From positions 1 through 9,264 of the forward strand of contig DLXM01000087.1 of NCBI GenBank assembly GCA_003448835.1: 9,264 bases of DNA, written 5' to 3'. A program made the translations under genes and the position numbers. Shown here in pieces: positions 1 to 5,558 of the stretch. Under the pieces are notes generated by a model that was given only the letters and a program-made list of their open reading frames with translations, was not told the origin of the DNA and made no database searches. Source of the stretch: Bacteroidota bacterium. GTDB lineage: Bacteria; Bacteroidota; Rhodothermia; Balneolales; HLUCCA01. The stretch's first letter is position 1. The number at the start of each line of letters is the position of its first letter.

Positions 1-860
1 TCGAGTTGATAGTAGGTTTTTCCGTTGTTGAATTCGTCTTTGAGTCGATCACTGACTTTGAAGGTGTAGTCCGGATCTACGGTTACATACCCACGGTCGT
101 ATAGTTTGTGGATATCCGATCTCAAGAGGATTCCGTTTTGTATGTCATGATTTCCCGAATCCGAATACGGACGTATATGCGCAGCTTCCAAAACGGGTAT
201 GGAATGTTCACCGGATACAGCGCATTTTCCATATATCGATGTGATTTTCATCCGAAATCCACCTTGTCCTAGTCGTGGACGGGTCAATATCGGCTCACCA
301 TATTTGGCTGATTGATCTGTAACAGGAACCGAATTGAATAAGTCATCAAGTATTGGCATACGGAGCATCTCAGCTGTGTGCATACAATCGGAGTAGATCC
401 GTTTACCGATTCCTTCTCGCATCGAATACCCCTTACCAACAACGATCTGATCTTTCCAGTCTTCGGGGGCATCAACCCAATATTCCGGTGGAAAGAAAAC
501 CGGATTCGTTATTACGATACATCCAATTTCATGATTCCAGTTTGGTAGAGTACTGTTGTTTCTCAGGGTGTAGGTTCCGATCCGTTCAAGCATCTGGGCG
601 CGTGTTGATACTCCATTTTTGGTCCCGAAGGTGTCCCATGCATCAATAACACTCATGGGCTGATACATCAAAAACTGTCCAAATCCCACGATTTTTCCGG
701 CATGTGCCTTCTTCAATTTGAAAAAGAAAAGCTCTCCCTCGGATAAATAACTGAAATTGGTATTCCCAAGCGGACGCCAAAAATTCACTTCATCCACATC
801 AGGCTGTGACACCAACCACCGGTACCAATCATAATCTGTATTTGCCACAAAGATATTCAT
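1..860 (-). CDS. HNH endonuclease with N-terminal PUA/EVE-like domain, C-terminus cut by window edge
   Basis: An open frame of 286 codons starts at the ATG at 860-858 and runs off the left edge without a stop. The C-terminal part carries an HNH_2-type nuclease: C213 and the stretch VSGEH, then AAH228IRPYSD, QN242GILL and DIH251KLYDRGY, which supply the two histidines and the asparagine of the beta-beta-alpha metal finger. The N-terminal part (NTDYDWYRWL, then GELFFFKLKK and IVGFGQF) resembles the PUA/EVE/ASCH-like domains that read modified bases. In known proteins that pairing often makes a restriction enzyme directed at modified DNA; here that role is inferred. Homologues I recall are about 300 residues long, so probably only a short tail is missing. 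It stands alone on the minus strand, is richer in GC than the TA genes, and points away from them. The HNH call is firm; the PUA-like call is moderate. Confidence 0.85.
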   Translation of the reverse strand, partial: MNIFVANTDYDWYRWLVSQPDVDEVNFWRPLGNTNFSYLSEGELFFFKLKKAHAGKIVGFGQFLMYQPMSVIDAWDTFGTKNGVSTRAQMLERIGTYTLRNNSTLPNWNHEIGCIVITNPVFFPPEYWVDAPEDWKDQIVVGKGYSMREGIGKRIYSDCMHTAEMLRMPILDDLFNSVPVTDQSAKYGEPILTRPRLGQGGFRMKITSIYGKCAVSGEHSIPVLEAAHIRPYSDSGNHDIQNGILLRSDIHKLYDRGYVTVDPDYTFKVSDRLKDEFNNGKTYYQL

Positions 861-912
861 GAATTGAATTTAGTCAGTTTTGGATGAAATTCAAGGTTCC
901 AACTCCCCGCTA

Positions 913-980
913 CCAACTTCTCATTCACTTATACTCTCTACTCACTGCTTCTACACAGATTTAGGAATGAAAGTGGTTGG
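913..980. repeat. Imperfect inverted repeat, left and right arms around the first 56-bp repeat
   Basis: The arm CCAACTTCTCATTC (913-926) is imperfectly complementary to GAATGAAAGTGGTTGG (965-980), with a loop of 38 bases. The right arm lies inside the repeat copy at 953-1008. Bulges are needed on one side. This is the geometry expected of a folded single-stranded recombination site or of a long hairpin, but the sequence does not decide which. Confidence 0.4.
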
Positions 981-1008
981 GATTACTCTCAATATTGCTT
1001 TTCTTGTG
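953..1008 (+). repeat. 56-bp interspersed repeat, copy 1 (upstream of higA stub fusion)
   Basis: This stretch aligns without a gap to 2574-2629 (offset 1621). Shared blocks, in order, are ACACA, ATT, GGAA, GAAAGTGGTT and, 18 bases further on, GCTTTTCTT. A weaker copy is at 5167-5210. Copies 1 and 2 both lie just upstream of HigA genes. It could be a mobile or recombination site, or a conserved regulatory region inherited with the modules. Confidence 0.6.
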
Positions 1009-1034
1009 ATTTATTTACTAATTAGTTAACTTTT
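1004..1034 (+). promoter_or_regulatory. Bacteroidota-type promoter with palindromic operator for the higBA remnant
   Basis: TTG at 1004-1006 is followed after 20 bases by TAACTTTT at 1027-1034, close to the Bacteroidota pattern TTG-N19-21-TAnnTTTG. Directly upstream of the -7 box lies the perfect 10-bp palindrome ACTAATTAGT (1017-1026), a good place for autorepression by the HTH antitoxin. The expected start of transcription falls at or next to the GTG at 1041, so the message may be nearly leaderless. Confidence 0.45.
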
Positions 1035-1040
1035 TGAAGC

Positions 1041-1118
1041 GTGATAAGGAAAATAATTGCCTACAAAGAAAATTTCATCAACTTTTTTAAAGCTCAAGAT
1101 GATTCTGTTCAAGGAAAG
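1041..1118 (+). pseudogene. higB: higB toxin remnant, first 26 codons only, in frame with higA
   Basis: From a GTG start the frame reads MIRKIIAYKENFINFF, then KAQDDSVQGK, and continues without a stop into the ATG of the HigA gene at 1119. This is the typical opening of Gp49/RelE-like HigB toxins, which are usually about 110 residues long and sit directly upstream of this kind of HigA. The remaining 85 or so residues, including the catalytic core, are missing, so no mRNA-cutting activity is expected. The simplest reading is an internal deletion that kept the promoter and toxin start and joined them in frame to the antitoxin. The product could be a 122-residue HigA with a 26-residue extension, or HigA could start on its own at 1119. 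Confidence 0.75.
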
Positions 1119-1409
1119 ATGAAAAAGATTACTGATTTTGAAGATCTTATCGTTGATACCTATGGTGAAAAAGGTACCGAAAAACGGGACAAATATGATG
1201 CAGATTCCCTCGCATTTCGATTAGGTGTTATGCTAAAGGAAGCTCGAAAAGAGGCAAATCTAACGCAAGAGCAACTTGCCGAAAGAACCGGAACTAAGAA
1301 GAGTTATATTTCAAGAATCGAAAGAGGGATGAGTGATATTCAGTTCTCAACTTACCATAAACTCATTGAAATAGGTCTAGGTAGACAGCTGAATATTGAA
1401 ATTGCCTAA
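1119..1409 (+). CDS. higA: HigA-type XRE antitoxin (toxin partner deleted)
   Basis: The 96-residue protein starts MKKITDFEDLIVDTYGEKGT, the usual N-terminus of Bacteroidota HigA proteins paired with Gp49-like HigB. An XRE helix-turn-helix fills the second half: LGVMLKEARKEANLTQEQLA, then GTKKSYISRIERG with the recognition helix around SYISRIE, and a C-terminal helix ending GLGRQLNIEIA. HigA neutralises HigB and represses its own promoter. ATG 1119 is preferred because it matches the family start; the frame also extends upstream to GTG 1041 through the HigB stub. No full toxin lies on either side, so this is an orphan antitoxin that may act as a regulator or as protection against related toxins. 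A gene-poor stretch with a weak hairpin follows. Confidence 0.9.
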   Translation: MKKITDFEDLIVDTYGEKGTEKRDKYDADSLAFRLGVMLKEARKEANLTQEQLAERTGTKKSYISRIERGMSDIQFSTYHKLIEIGLGRQLNIEIA

Positions 1410-1697
1410 TATGCAAAAAGCGCCCGATTATTCATCGCAACGCCTTCGTAACTGTTTTGACAAGTGGTCAATCAGAACTTGTTTCTTGCACAATAATAAC
1501 TTCGTTTTAGGTAGTTATTATCGCAATTAAGTACTTGTCTACTCAATTAATCGAAGGGAATCTCAAAAACTCAAATGAAATCTTTATTCAACATTCTTTA
1601 TGTCTCTGATTCAATCCAACTAAAGGATATTTCAACAGTGCGTGTACATCAGGAATAGGTACTACTAAATAATACTAGCTTCCGGTGAATACAGATT
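1410..1697. other. Gene-free convergent intergenic region
   Basis: This stretch of 288 bases lies between two convergent antitoxin genes. I see no frame worth calling. Its one clear structure is the AT-rich hairpin at 1493-1521. A short inverted pair ACAAGT/ACTTGT is also present at about 1460-1482. I see no further copy of the 56-bp repeat that I would defend. Confidence 0.5.
1493..1521. terminator. AT-rich hairpin between convergent genes, possible bidirectional terminator
   Basis: ATAATAACT (1493-1501) pairs perfectly with AGTTATTAT (1513-1521) around an 11-base loop. It lies between a plus-strand and a minus-strand gene that converge. The stem has only one G-C pair and no clear T run follows, so terminator function is uncertain. 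Confidence 0.3.
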
Positions 1698-2048
1698 TTA
1701 TTCGTTGAGCATCGAAACGGGTTCTTGGTGATCATAAATCACTTCATCATGTAGAACTAAAAGTTGTATCCCAAGTGCTTTTTCAAGTTTCGAAATGGTT
1801 TCAAGGGTAAGGTTTTCACGCCCTTTGACGATCTTATTCACTTGTTGTGGAGATACTTTCAGTTTATCTGCCAATTGAACTTGGGTCATTTTCCTGGATT
1901 TCAATGCGTCCAACACCATGAATGCTATCGCATTGGATTTCTTCAACCACGGTTTGTCATTCTTCCGCTGTTGTGCTTTTTTTTTCCAATTTGATTGTCC
2001 AACGACCAAATCATCTAAATTCGTTGAAGTGGTATTAATTTTATTCAT
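1698..2048 (-). CDS. XRE-family antitoxin-like HTH protein
   Basis: The 116-residue protein has a charged N-terminus (VGQSNWKKKAQQRKNDKPWL) and a Cro/C1-type helix-turn-helix at about residues 53-97: KMTQVQLADKLKVSPQQVNK, then IVKGRENLTLETISKLEKAL. The tail ends in an acidic, flexible stretch. This layout is common in Bacteroidota antitoxins placed downstream of a small partner gene. Here the upstream gene on the same strand ends 18 bases before this start and belongs to a conserved small family, but it carries an early stop. The role as antitoxin and operon repressor is inferred from the HTH and the layout; the target is unknown. It is convergent with the HigA gene at 1119-1409. Confidence 0.88.
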   Translation of the reverse strand: MNKINTTSTNLDDLVVGQSNWKKKAQQRKNDKPWLKKSNAIAFMVLDALKSRKMTQVQLADKLKVSPQQVNKIVKGRENLTLETISKLEKALGIQLLVLHDEVIYDHQEPVSMLNE

Positions 2049-2066
2049 AGTGAATGTCCAAAGTGA

Positions 2067-2393
2067 TTATTGACCCAGTTTATCTTTTACGTATTCTTTA
2101 ACCATGCTAAGTTTCGATAATTCTTTCTGCGTGTCAGTATGCTCATTCATGTTTTTGGTCAGTTTTATTGCACCGCCTGTAATTACATATTGACCAGTTC
2201 CAACCCCTATCGCATAGATTCTTAGGCATTTAGGTTTGTCAAGATTCTTCCCTTTTGAGAGTTGATAGACTTCTCTTGTTGGTTCAAAATTGTCAATAGG
2301 TTCAAAAAATTCATCTAGTGTTTCATTTGAATCTTCATTTTCAGCAATTTCATAAATTAATTCTTCAAAATCAACTTATAGGTTTATATCCAT
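2067..2393 (-). pseudogene. Small toxin-like partner gene with in-frame stop at codon 6
   Basis: Read from the ATG at 2393-2391 the frame gives MDINL, a TAA at 2378-2376, then VDFEELIYEIAENEDSNE and on through FFEPIDNFEP, CLRIYAIGVGTGQYVITGGA and IKLTKNMNEHTDTQKEL to a stop at 2069-2067. Apart from codon 6 the frame is clean over 109 codons and resembles a small Bacteroidota protein family that I know mainly as the upstream neighbour of an XRE gene. It ends 18 bases before the HTH gene at 2048, which supports an operon. No ATG, GTG or TTG offers a useful later start before the conserved part, so the gene is probably dead unless an ATT start or read-through is used. The function of the family is not known to me; a toxin role is inferred from context. 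Confidence 0.7.
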
Positions 2394-2493
2394 CTTTGGC
2401 GTTTGCTCATGTAAGCTTTAATAATAACCATTGATATGTAACTTTTTAAACCAAACTATCTAAGGTAATGTCACTGTATGTTCCAGTGAAACT

Positions 2494-2599
2494 AACCATT
2501 CCATTCCGTTTTAAGTATGTCTTTTTGGGTGAAATGCAATCAATACATATTCATAACTCCCCAAACCATTAATACACAAATTCCGGAACGAAAGTGGTT
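2494..2599. repeat. Imperfect inverted repeat around the second 56-bp repeat
   Basis: AACCATTCCATTCCG (2494-2508) is imperfectly complementary to CGGAACGAAAGTGGTT (2584-2599), needing small bulges on one side, with a loop of about 75 bases. The right arm is inside repeat copy 2. The same layout (upstream arm, long loop, right arm in the repeat) is seen at 913-980. Confidence 0.4.
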
Positions 2600-2629
2600 T
2601 GAGCATAATATTTTAAGGCTTTTCTTATT
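2574..2629 (+). repeat. 56-bp interspersed repeat, copy 2 (upstream of second higA)
   Basis: This copy matches 953-1008 gaplessly in the blocks ACACA, ATT, GGAA, GAAAGTGGTT and GCTTTTCTT, all at identical spacing. It ends 80 bases before the start of the stub at 2710; copy 1 ends 32 bases before its gene, so what follows the repeat is not conserved. Confidence 0.6.
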
Positions 2630-2653
2630 TCTGTATAGAGATCAACTATTATG

Positions 2654-2704
2654 TTGCCAAATAATATAATTCTAATTACTTTTAACGTTACTAACGCTTT
2701 GCGT
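2654..2704 (+). promoter_or_regulatory. Promoter-like boxes and small operator for second higA
   Basis: TTG (2654-2656), 20 bases, then TACTTTTA (2677-2684) fit the Bacteroidota promoter pattern with one mismatch in the -7 box. Just downstream is the dyad ACGC-TTT-GCGT (2694-2704), within an outer GTTAC/GTAAC pair, where a HigA repressor could sit over the transcription start. Confidence 0.4.
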
Positions 2705-2709
2705 AACCA

Positions 2710-2730
2710 ATGATAAAATCATATGGATAA
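2710..2730 (+). pseudogene. Possible higB start-codon remnant (MIKSY) overlapping higA start
   Basis: Thirteen bases upstream of the HigA ATG is another ATG reading MIKSYG then stop. HigB toxins of the PF05015 type commonly begin MIKSF, and their start normally lies about 280 bases ahead of HigA. The arrangement fits a deletion that removed nearly the whole toxin. Only four or five codons remain, so chance cannot be excluded. Confidence 0.35.
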
Positions 2731-3034
2731 ACTGCAAAATATACATCCTGGTGAGGTTCTGCAGGAAGAATTTCTCATCCCTCTCAATGTCACGGCTTAT
2801 CGATTAGCTAAGGATACCCTTATCCCACAAACCCGAATTTCTGAAATTCTCAAGGGTCGAAGACGTATCACCGCCGATACTGCACTGCGTTTTTCTAAGT
2901 ACTTCGGTACAAGTGCGCTTTTTTGGATCGGACTTCAAAATGATTTTGATCTTGAAGAGGAAAAGAATAGGATTGAGTCCGAGTTGACTTCGATTATCCC
3001 CCTCGACAGAAATCGTGAATCCATTAAATTTTAA
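2723..3034 (+). CDS. higA: HigA/VapI-type XRE antitoxin without a full toxin
   Basis: The 103-residue protein shows the HigA (VapI) signature: NIHPGEVLQEEFLIPLNVTA at residues 6-25, then a helix-turn-helix YRLAKDTLIPQTRISEILKG and RRRITADTALRFSKYFGTS, followed by ALFWIGLQNDFDL near the C-terminus. Its length is normal for the family. HigA dimers bind the HigB RNase and repress the operon. The expected HigB gene of about 90 codons should lie directly upstream, but only a possible stub at 2710 is present, and downstream the AbiE genes converge on it. It is therefore an orphan antitoxin of a different HigA subfamily from the one at 1119. The start at 2723 matches the family N-terminus. Confidence 0.9.
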   Translation: MDKLQNIHPGEVLQEEFLIPLNVTAYRLAKDTLIPQTRISEILKGRRRITADTALRFSKYFGTSALFWIGLQNDFDLEEEKNRIESELTSIIPLDRNRESIKF

Positions 3035-3176
3035 TTTCTGTTCGCTTGAATACTGATAAACCTGGAAACTTTGTACGACCTGCGTGTACACCATCCTGAC
3101 AAAAAATTCTAAGCTTTGATTACGAAGTAAGATTTAGATATGCTACCCTATATCCAGAATTATACTTGTCATATTT

Positions 3177-4016
3177 TTAGGATCCATGCATAATGCCCTT
3201 TTGGAATGCAGTCAACAAGGAAAATGCATACTCAACATCAGAATCTATCCTTCTGGCCCATTCTTTAGCAATTGTTGATTTAGTGGCATCTTTCAGGTTG
3301 TTCTCCAGTATCTCAAAAACTCTTGCTGAAATTGCCTCCGACTTTAACAGATATATTCTCGCGTTTCGACCCAAAACTTCTGCGGCAATGAGTAATTGAT
3401 CGAACGGTTCACGATCTAAAGTATCATAGTGCTTATCAACAATTTCATCCCAAGCCAGATCATAATAGTGTTGAATAATTTTTAATATATCTGGAAGATC
3501 ATCCCCTCTATGTTCTGGTCGGTCACTCCAAGCAATTAACTTCAAAATTACCATGCCCGGCAACGGTGGGATATTGACGATCTTTTCATCAATTTCAATT
3601 TGTTCAGCTTCTTCCATCACTTCACGGAAGCCAAGTACATGCAAATCAGTGTACCGCTTATTGAAATTTACTATGTGATCTTTCTCAATTTCTCCAAAAG
3701 GAAGTACGTCAATCGCTACATTGAATTTAGCTGAGTAGAACCTCCATGGATTATCTACATTTTTAAATCCTTTTGTTTCCAATGCTACACTTATTTTTTC
3801 ATATTCGTGGTTGCTTGAAACCATTACGGCAAAATCAATATCCTTGGTCCCTCTGGTTGGTTTGATTTCTTTCTTCAGCATAGCAAGTGAGATGGCACTA
3901 ACACCAATCAGATAGTATGGGTGTGCCAACTCTTGCATAATTTCATCAATACAATTGAATGTCTCTTTGAAGTAGGGAATAGCTAATTCTTTATAAGTTT
4001 GGTTCGATGTATTCAT
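3177..4016 (-). CDS. abiEii: AbiEii-type nucleotidyltransferase toxin of a type IV TA system
   Basis: This 279-residue protein is a DNA polymerase beta-like nucleotidyltransferase of the AbiEii/AbiGii group. Visible motifs are the glycine-serine element LIG38VSAISLA, the metal-binding pair KD59ID61FAV, and a third aspartate in AID103VLPFGEIE. Later come ILKLIAWSDRPEHRGDDLPD, the conserved Lys/Arg/Asp helix region, and a helical C-terminus. Family members act as toxins that stop growth, probably by transferring nucleotides to RNA targets such as tRNA, and give abortive infection against phage. The gene follows AbiEi on the minus strand and overlaps it by 26 bases, which implies translational coupling. 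All catalytic positions I can identify are present, so the toxin looks active. It converges with the HigA gene at 2723-3034. Confidence 0.9.
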   Translation of the reverse strand: MNTSNQTYKELAIPYFKETFNCIDEIMQELAHPYYLIGVSAISLAMLKKEIKPTRGTKDIDFAVMVSSNHEYEKISVALETKGFKNVDNPWRFYSAKFNVAIDVLPFGEIEKDHIVNFNKRYTDLHVLGFREVMEEAEQIEIDEKIVNIPPLPGMVILKLIAWSDRPEHRGDDLPDILKIIQHYYDLAWDEIVDKHYDTLDREPFDQLLIAAEVLGRNARIYLLKSEAISARVFEILENNLKDATKSTIAKEWARRIDSDVEYAFSLLTAFQKGIMHGS

Positions 4017-4959
4017 TATAAATTATTTGAGCCGTTTCTTTATTTCGCTTTCCACCTTCCAGCATCAAGTCGGCATAAATTAATAAAGGCGGAGCCGTTT
4101 TTTCGTTCGTTTGTTCCCAGAACATTTCCAATACTTCGATTTCACCATATTTGTCTGGCATGAACTTGTAGTTTTTAATTAAGTCGATACGATTTTCTTT
4201 CGTGAATAGGATTAATTTCTCAGGCCGGAGGTAGTTCGTAAGGATATCTGCTGCGGGTTCTCCTCCCCAAACTGTTTTTTGATGATTCAGAGTAAGGAGC
4301 TTCCAATCGTTCTTTAGTGTATATCTCTCTTTTACCAACTTGGGACGTAAAACTGTGGCATACTCTGCTATCCATCTATCTAAAAGGGTCTTTCTGTTCT
4401 CCCATAAAATCATGTCTTTATTCAAGTGAATTAAAAAACCTGTTTGCTTTAATCCATCGATCACTTGTGGAATATTACCTAATCCTACACCAGTATTTTC
4501 TGCAATCTCCCGTTGTGTAAGATTAATAGCTTCTTTGTGCTGAAGCAGATAAAACAATACTTTAAGTCCTGTTTTAGTAAATGCTCTGTTCCCTTTATTA
4601 TTGTCAACATCTAAAGGTTTCTGGGTATCTACAAATAAAAAAAGATTATCTCTTTTTAGGAAAATATTTCCATTAGCTTCAATATACGGGATACCTTTTT
4701 GTCGTAATTCTTCTTTGATTTTTGGAAAAATACGTTTGGCTAACACCAAAAAATGCTCGTTTCTGTGGAAATGTTCTTCAATCTGATGCAATTGATGAGT
4801 TCTTAACTCATGCTTTACATCAACGACATAAGTAAACTTTTGTCCATTAATAGTTAGTACTAATTTTCCATCTAATGGACCATTATCTTGCCATTTTATA
4901 TCAATACCTGCGTTTTTTTCCAGGTTTTCCTGTGCAATATGTATTAATTCGTATTTCAT
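3991..4959 (-). CDS. abiEi: AbiEi-family antitoxin with N-terminal nuclease-like domain
   Basis: The 322-residue protein is the first gene of the AbiE operon. A winged helix lies at about residues 126-178 (AFTKTGLKVLFYLLQHKEA, then LTQREIAENTGVGLGNIPQV, IDGLKQTGFL), as expected for an AbiEi repressor. The C-terminal half (VWGGEPAADILTNYLRPE, PPLLIYADLML, TAQIIYNEYI) is the conserved region of the long Bacteroidota AbiEi form. The first 100 residues are an added domain with PLD30, FTYVVD47VK49HEL and IPYIEANGNIFLKRD, which recalls the PD-(D/E)xK nuclease fold. Canonical AbiEi proteins are shorter and lack this domain. AbiEi opposes AbiEii without direct binding and represses the promoter through inverted repeats; a matching four-half-site operator lies 14 bases upstream. 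Confidence 0.85.
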   Translation of the reverse strand: MKYELIHIAQENLEKNAGIDIKWQDNGPLDGKLVLTINGQKFTYVVDVKHELRTHQLHQIEEHFHRNEHFLVLAKRIFPKIKEELRQKGIPYIEANGNIFLKRDNLFLFVDTQKPLDVDNNKGNRAFTKTGLKVLFYLLQHKEAINLTQREIAENTGVGLGNIPQVIDGLKQTGFLIHLNKDMILWENRKTLLDRWIAEYATVLRPKLVKERYTLKNDWKLLTLNHQKTVWGGEPAADILTNYLRPEKLILFTKENRIDLIKNYKFMPDKYGEIEVLEMFWEQTNEKTAPPLLIYADLMLEGGKRNKETAQIIYNEYIEPNL

Positions 4960-4972
4960 ATTTTTTATAATT

Positions 4973-5025
4973 TGTTCATAAATATACGATGTTCACGGCA
5001 CGTGAACAAATATAATATGTGAACA
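4973..5025. promoter_or_regulatory. Four-half-site AbiE operator overlapping the promoter
   Basis: Four copies of one hexamer are arranged about a single dyad centred on base 4999: TGTTCA at 4973 and 4990, and its complement TGAACA at 5003 and 5020. Spacing is 17, 13 and 17 bases from start to start. The inner pair forms GTTCACG-GCA-CGTGAAC. On the minus strand an exact Bacteroidota -7 box TATATTTG (5014-5007) lies inside the array. Lactococcal and streptococcal AbiEi are known to repress through two inverted repeats, so autorepression is the natural reading. Confidence 0.7.
5007..5014 (-). promoter_or_regulatory. Bacteroidota -7 box of the AbiE operon
   Basis: TATATTTG on the minus strand matches TAnnTTTG exactly. 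Transcription would start near base 5000, giving a leader of about 40 bases before the AbiEi ATG. I found no convincing TTG at the -33 position. Confidence 0.5.
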
Positions 5026-5166
5026 TGATATTGTTACTCATGGTGTATTTGAAGTTAATCACAACTCACAATCTAATCCCTTCAATAATCTCCCTTTCCC
5101 GGGATGCAGTTTCTGATCCTGCCCCCTCGGGTTCGGTGTGTCGCCTTGGTATCGGGGAATAACATG

Positions 5167-5210
5167 GCAATGAAAGTGGTGGAGGTTTAAAATTATATGC
5201 TGTATTTTTT
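5167..5210 (+). repeat. Degenerate third copy of the 56-bp repeat (upstream of mntA)
   Basis: The core AATGAAAGTGGT (5169-5180) is identical to copy 1, and a GC-then-T-rich block follows at nearly the same distance (off by one base). The left part does not match. It lies 46 bases before the mntA start, a position comparable to copies 1 and 2. Confidence 0.35.
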
Positions 5211-5229
5211 TAGTTGAATTAATCAACTA
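5211..5229. promoter_or_regulatory. Palindromic operator candidate upstream of mntA
   Basis: TAGTTGA and TCAACTA form 7-bp perfect arms around a 5-base centre, 26 bases before the mntA ATG. MntA or the complex may bind here for autoregulation; no other regulator gene is adjacent on this strand. Confidence 0.45.
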
Positions 5230-5255
5230 TTGGTTACAGAATGAGAGTTTATTAA

Positions 5256-5558
5256 ATGTCATTGGATTCCATCAATATCGAGCAACTCCAAAAAATTTGT
5301 CATCTTTATGGCGTCGATAAGCTGTATGTTTTTGGATCTTTTGCATCCGGGACTCTCTCAGACGCTAGTGATATAGATCTTCTTGTTGAATTTCTTGATG
5401 GATCCCCAGATGGAGCATTTGATAGATTTACAGGTCTACAATTGGCACTGGAAGAATTTTTCAATCGTAAAGTTGATCTGTTAGTTAACAAACCCTTCCG
5501 AAACCCCATTTTTCAGAAAGAAATAGACCAATCTAAGGTGTTGGTGTATGCAGCTTAA
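5256..5558 (+). CDS. mntA: MntA antitoxin, minimal nucleotidyltransferase (HepT-AMPylating)
   Basis: The 100-residue protein is a minimal nucleotidyltransferase. The signature VFG27SFASGTLSDASD39ID41LLVEF contains the glycine-serine and the two metal-binding aspartates, and D74 in KVDLLVN is the third carboxylate. MntA proteins switch off the HepT toxin by transferring several AMP groups to a tyrosine next to its RNase motif. All these residues are intact and the length is normal. The stop lies inside the next gene (11-base overlap, hepT starting at 5548), so translation is probably coupled. A 19-bp palindrome at 5211-5229 may be its operator. Confidence 0.95.
   Translation: MSLDSINIEQLQKICHLYGVDKLYVFGSFASGTLSDASDIDLLVEFLDGSPDGAFDRFTGLQLALEEFFNRKVDLLVNKPFRNPIFQKEIDQSKVLVYAA

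Larger units (their letters stand above)
2394..2709. other. Gene-free divergent intergenic region with repeat and promoter
   Basis: This stretch of 316 bases separates the broken minus-strand partner gene from the plus-strand HigA gene. It contains the left arm of an inverted repeat at 2494-2508, the second 56-bp repeat at 2574-2629 and a promoter-like pair of boxes at 2654-2684. I see no credible coding frame. Confidence 0.5.

Noticed and set aside
353..649. Open frame of 98 codons on the plus strand
   Set aside because: It lies wholly opposite the HNH gene, whose minus-strand frame has clear motifs; the plus-strand product has no recognisable domain. The 63-codon minus frame at 284-475 is likewise another frame of the same gene.
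953..1008. Canonical integron attC site
   Set aside because: The candidate core sites do not fit GTTRRRY and RYYYAAC exactly, several genes are antisense to the supposed cassette order, and no integrase is in the window. It is kept only as a hypothesis.
2804..3094. 96-codon minus-strand frame opposite the second HigA
   Set aside because: It has no family resemblance, while the plus strand encodes a clear HigA.
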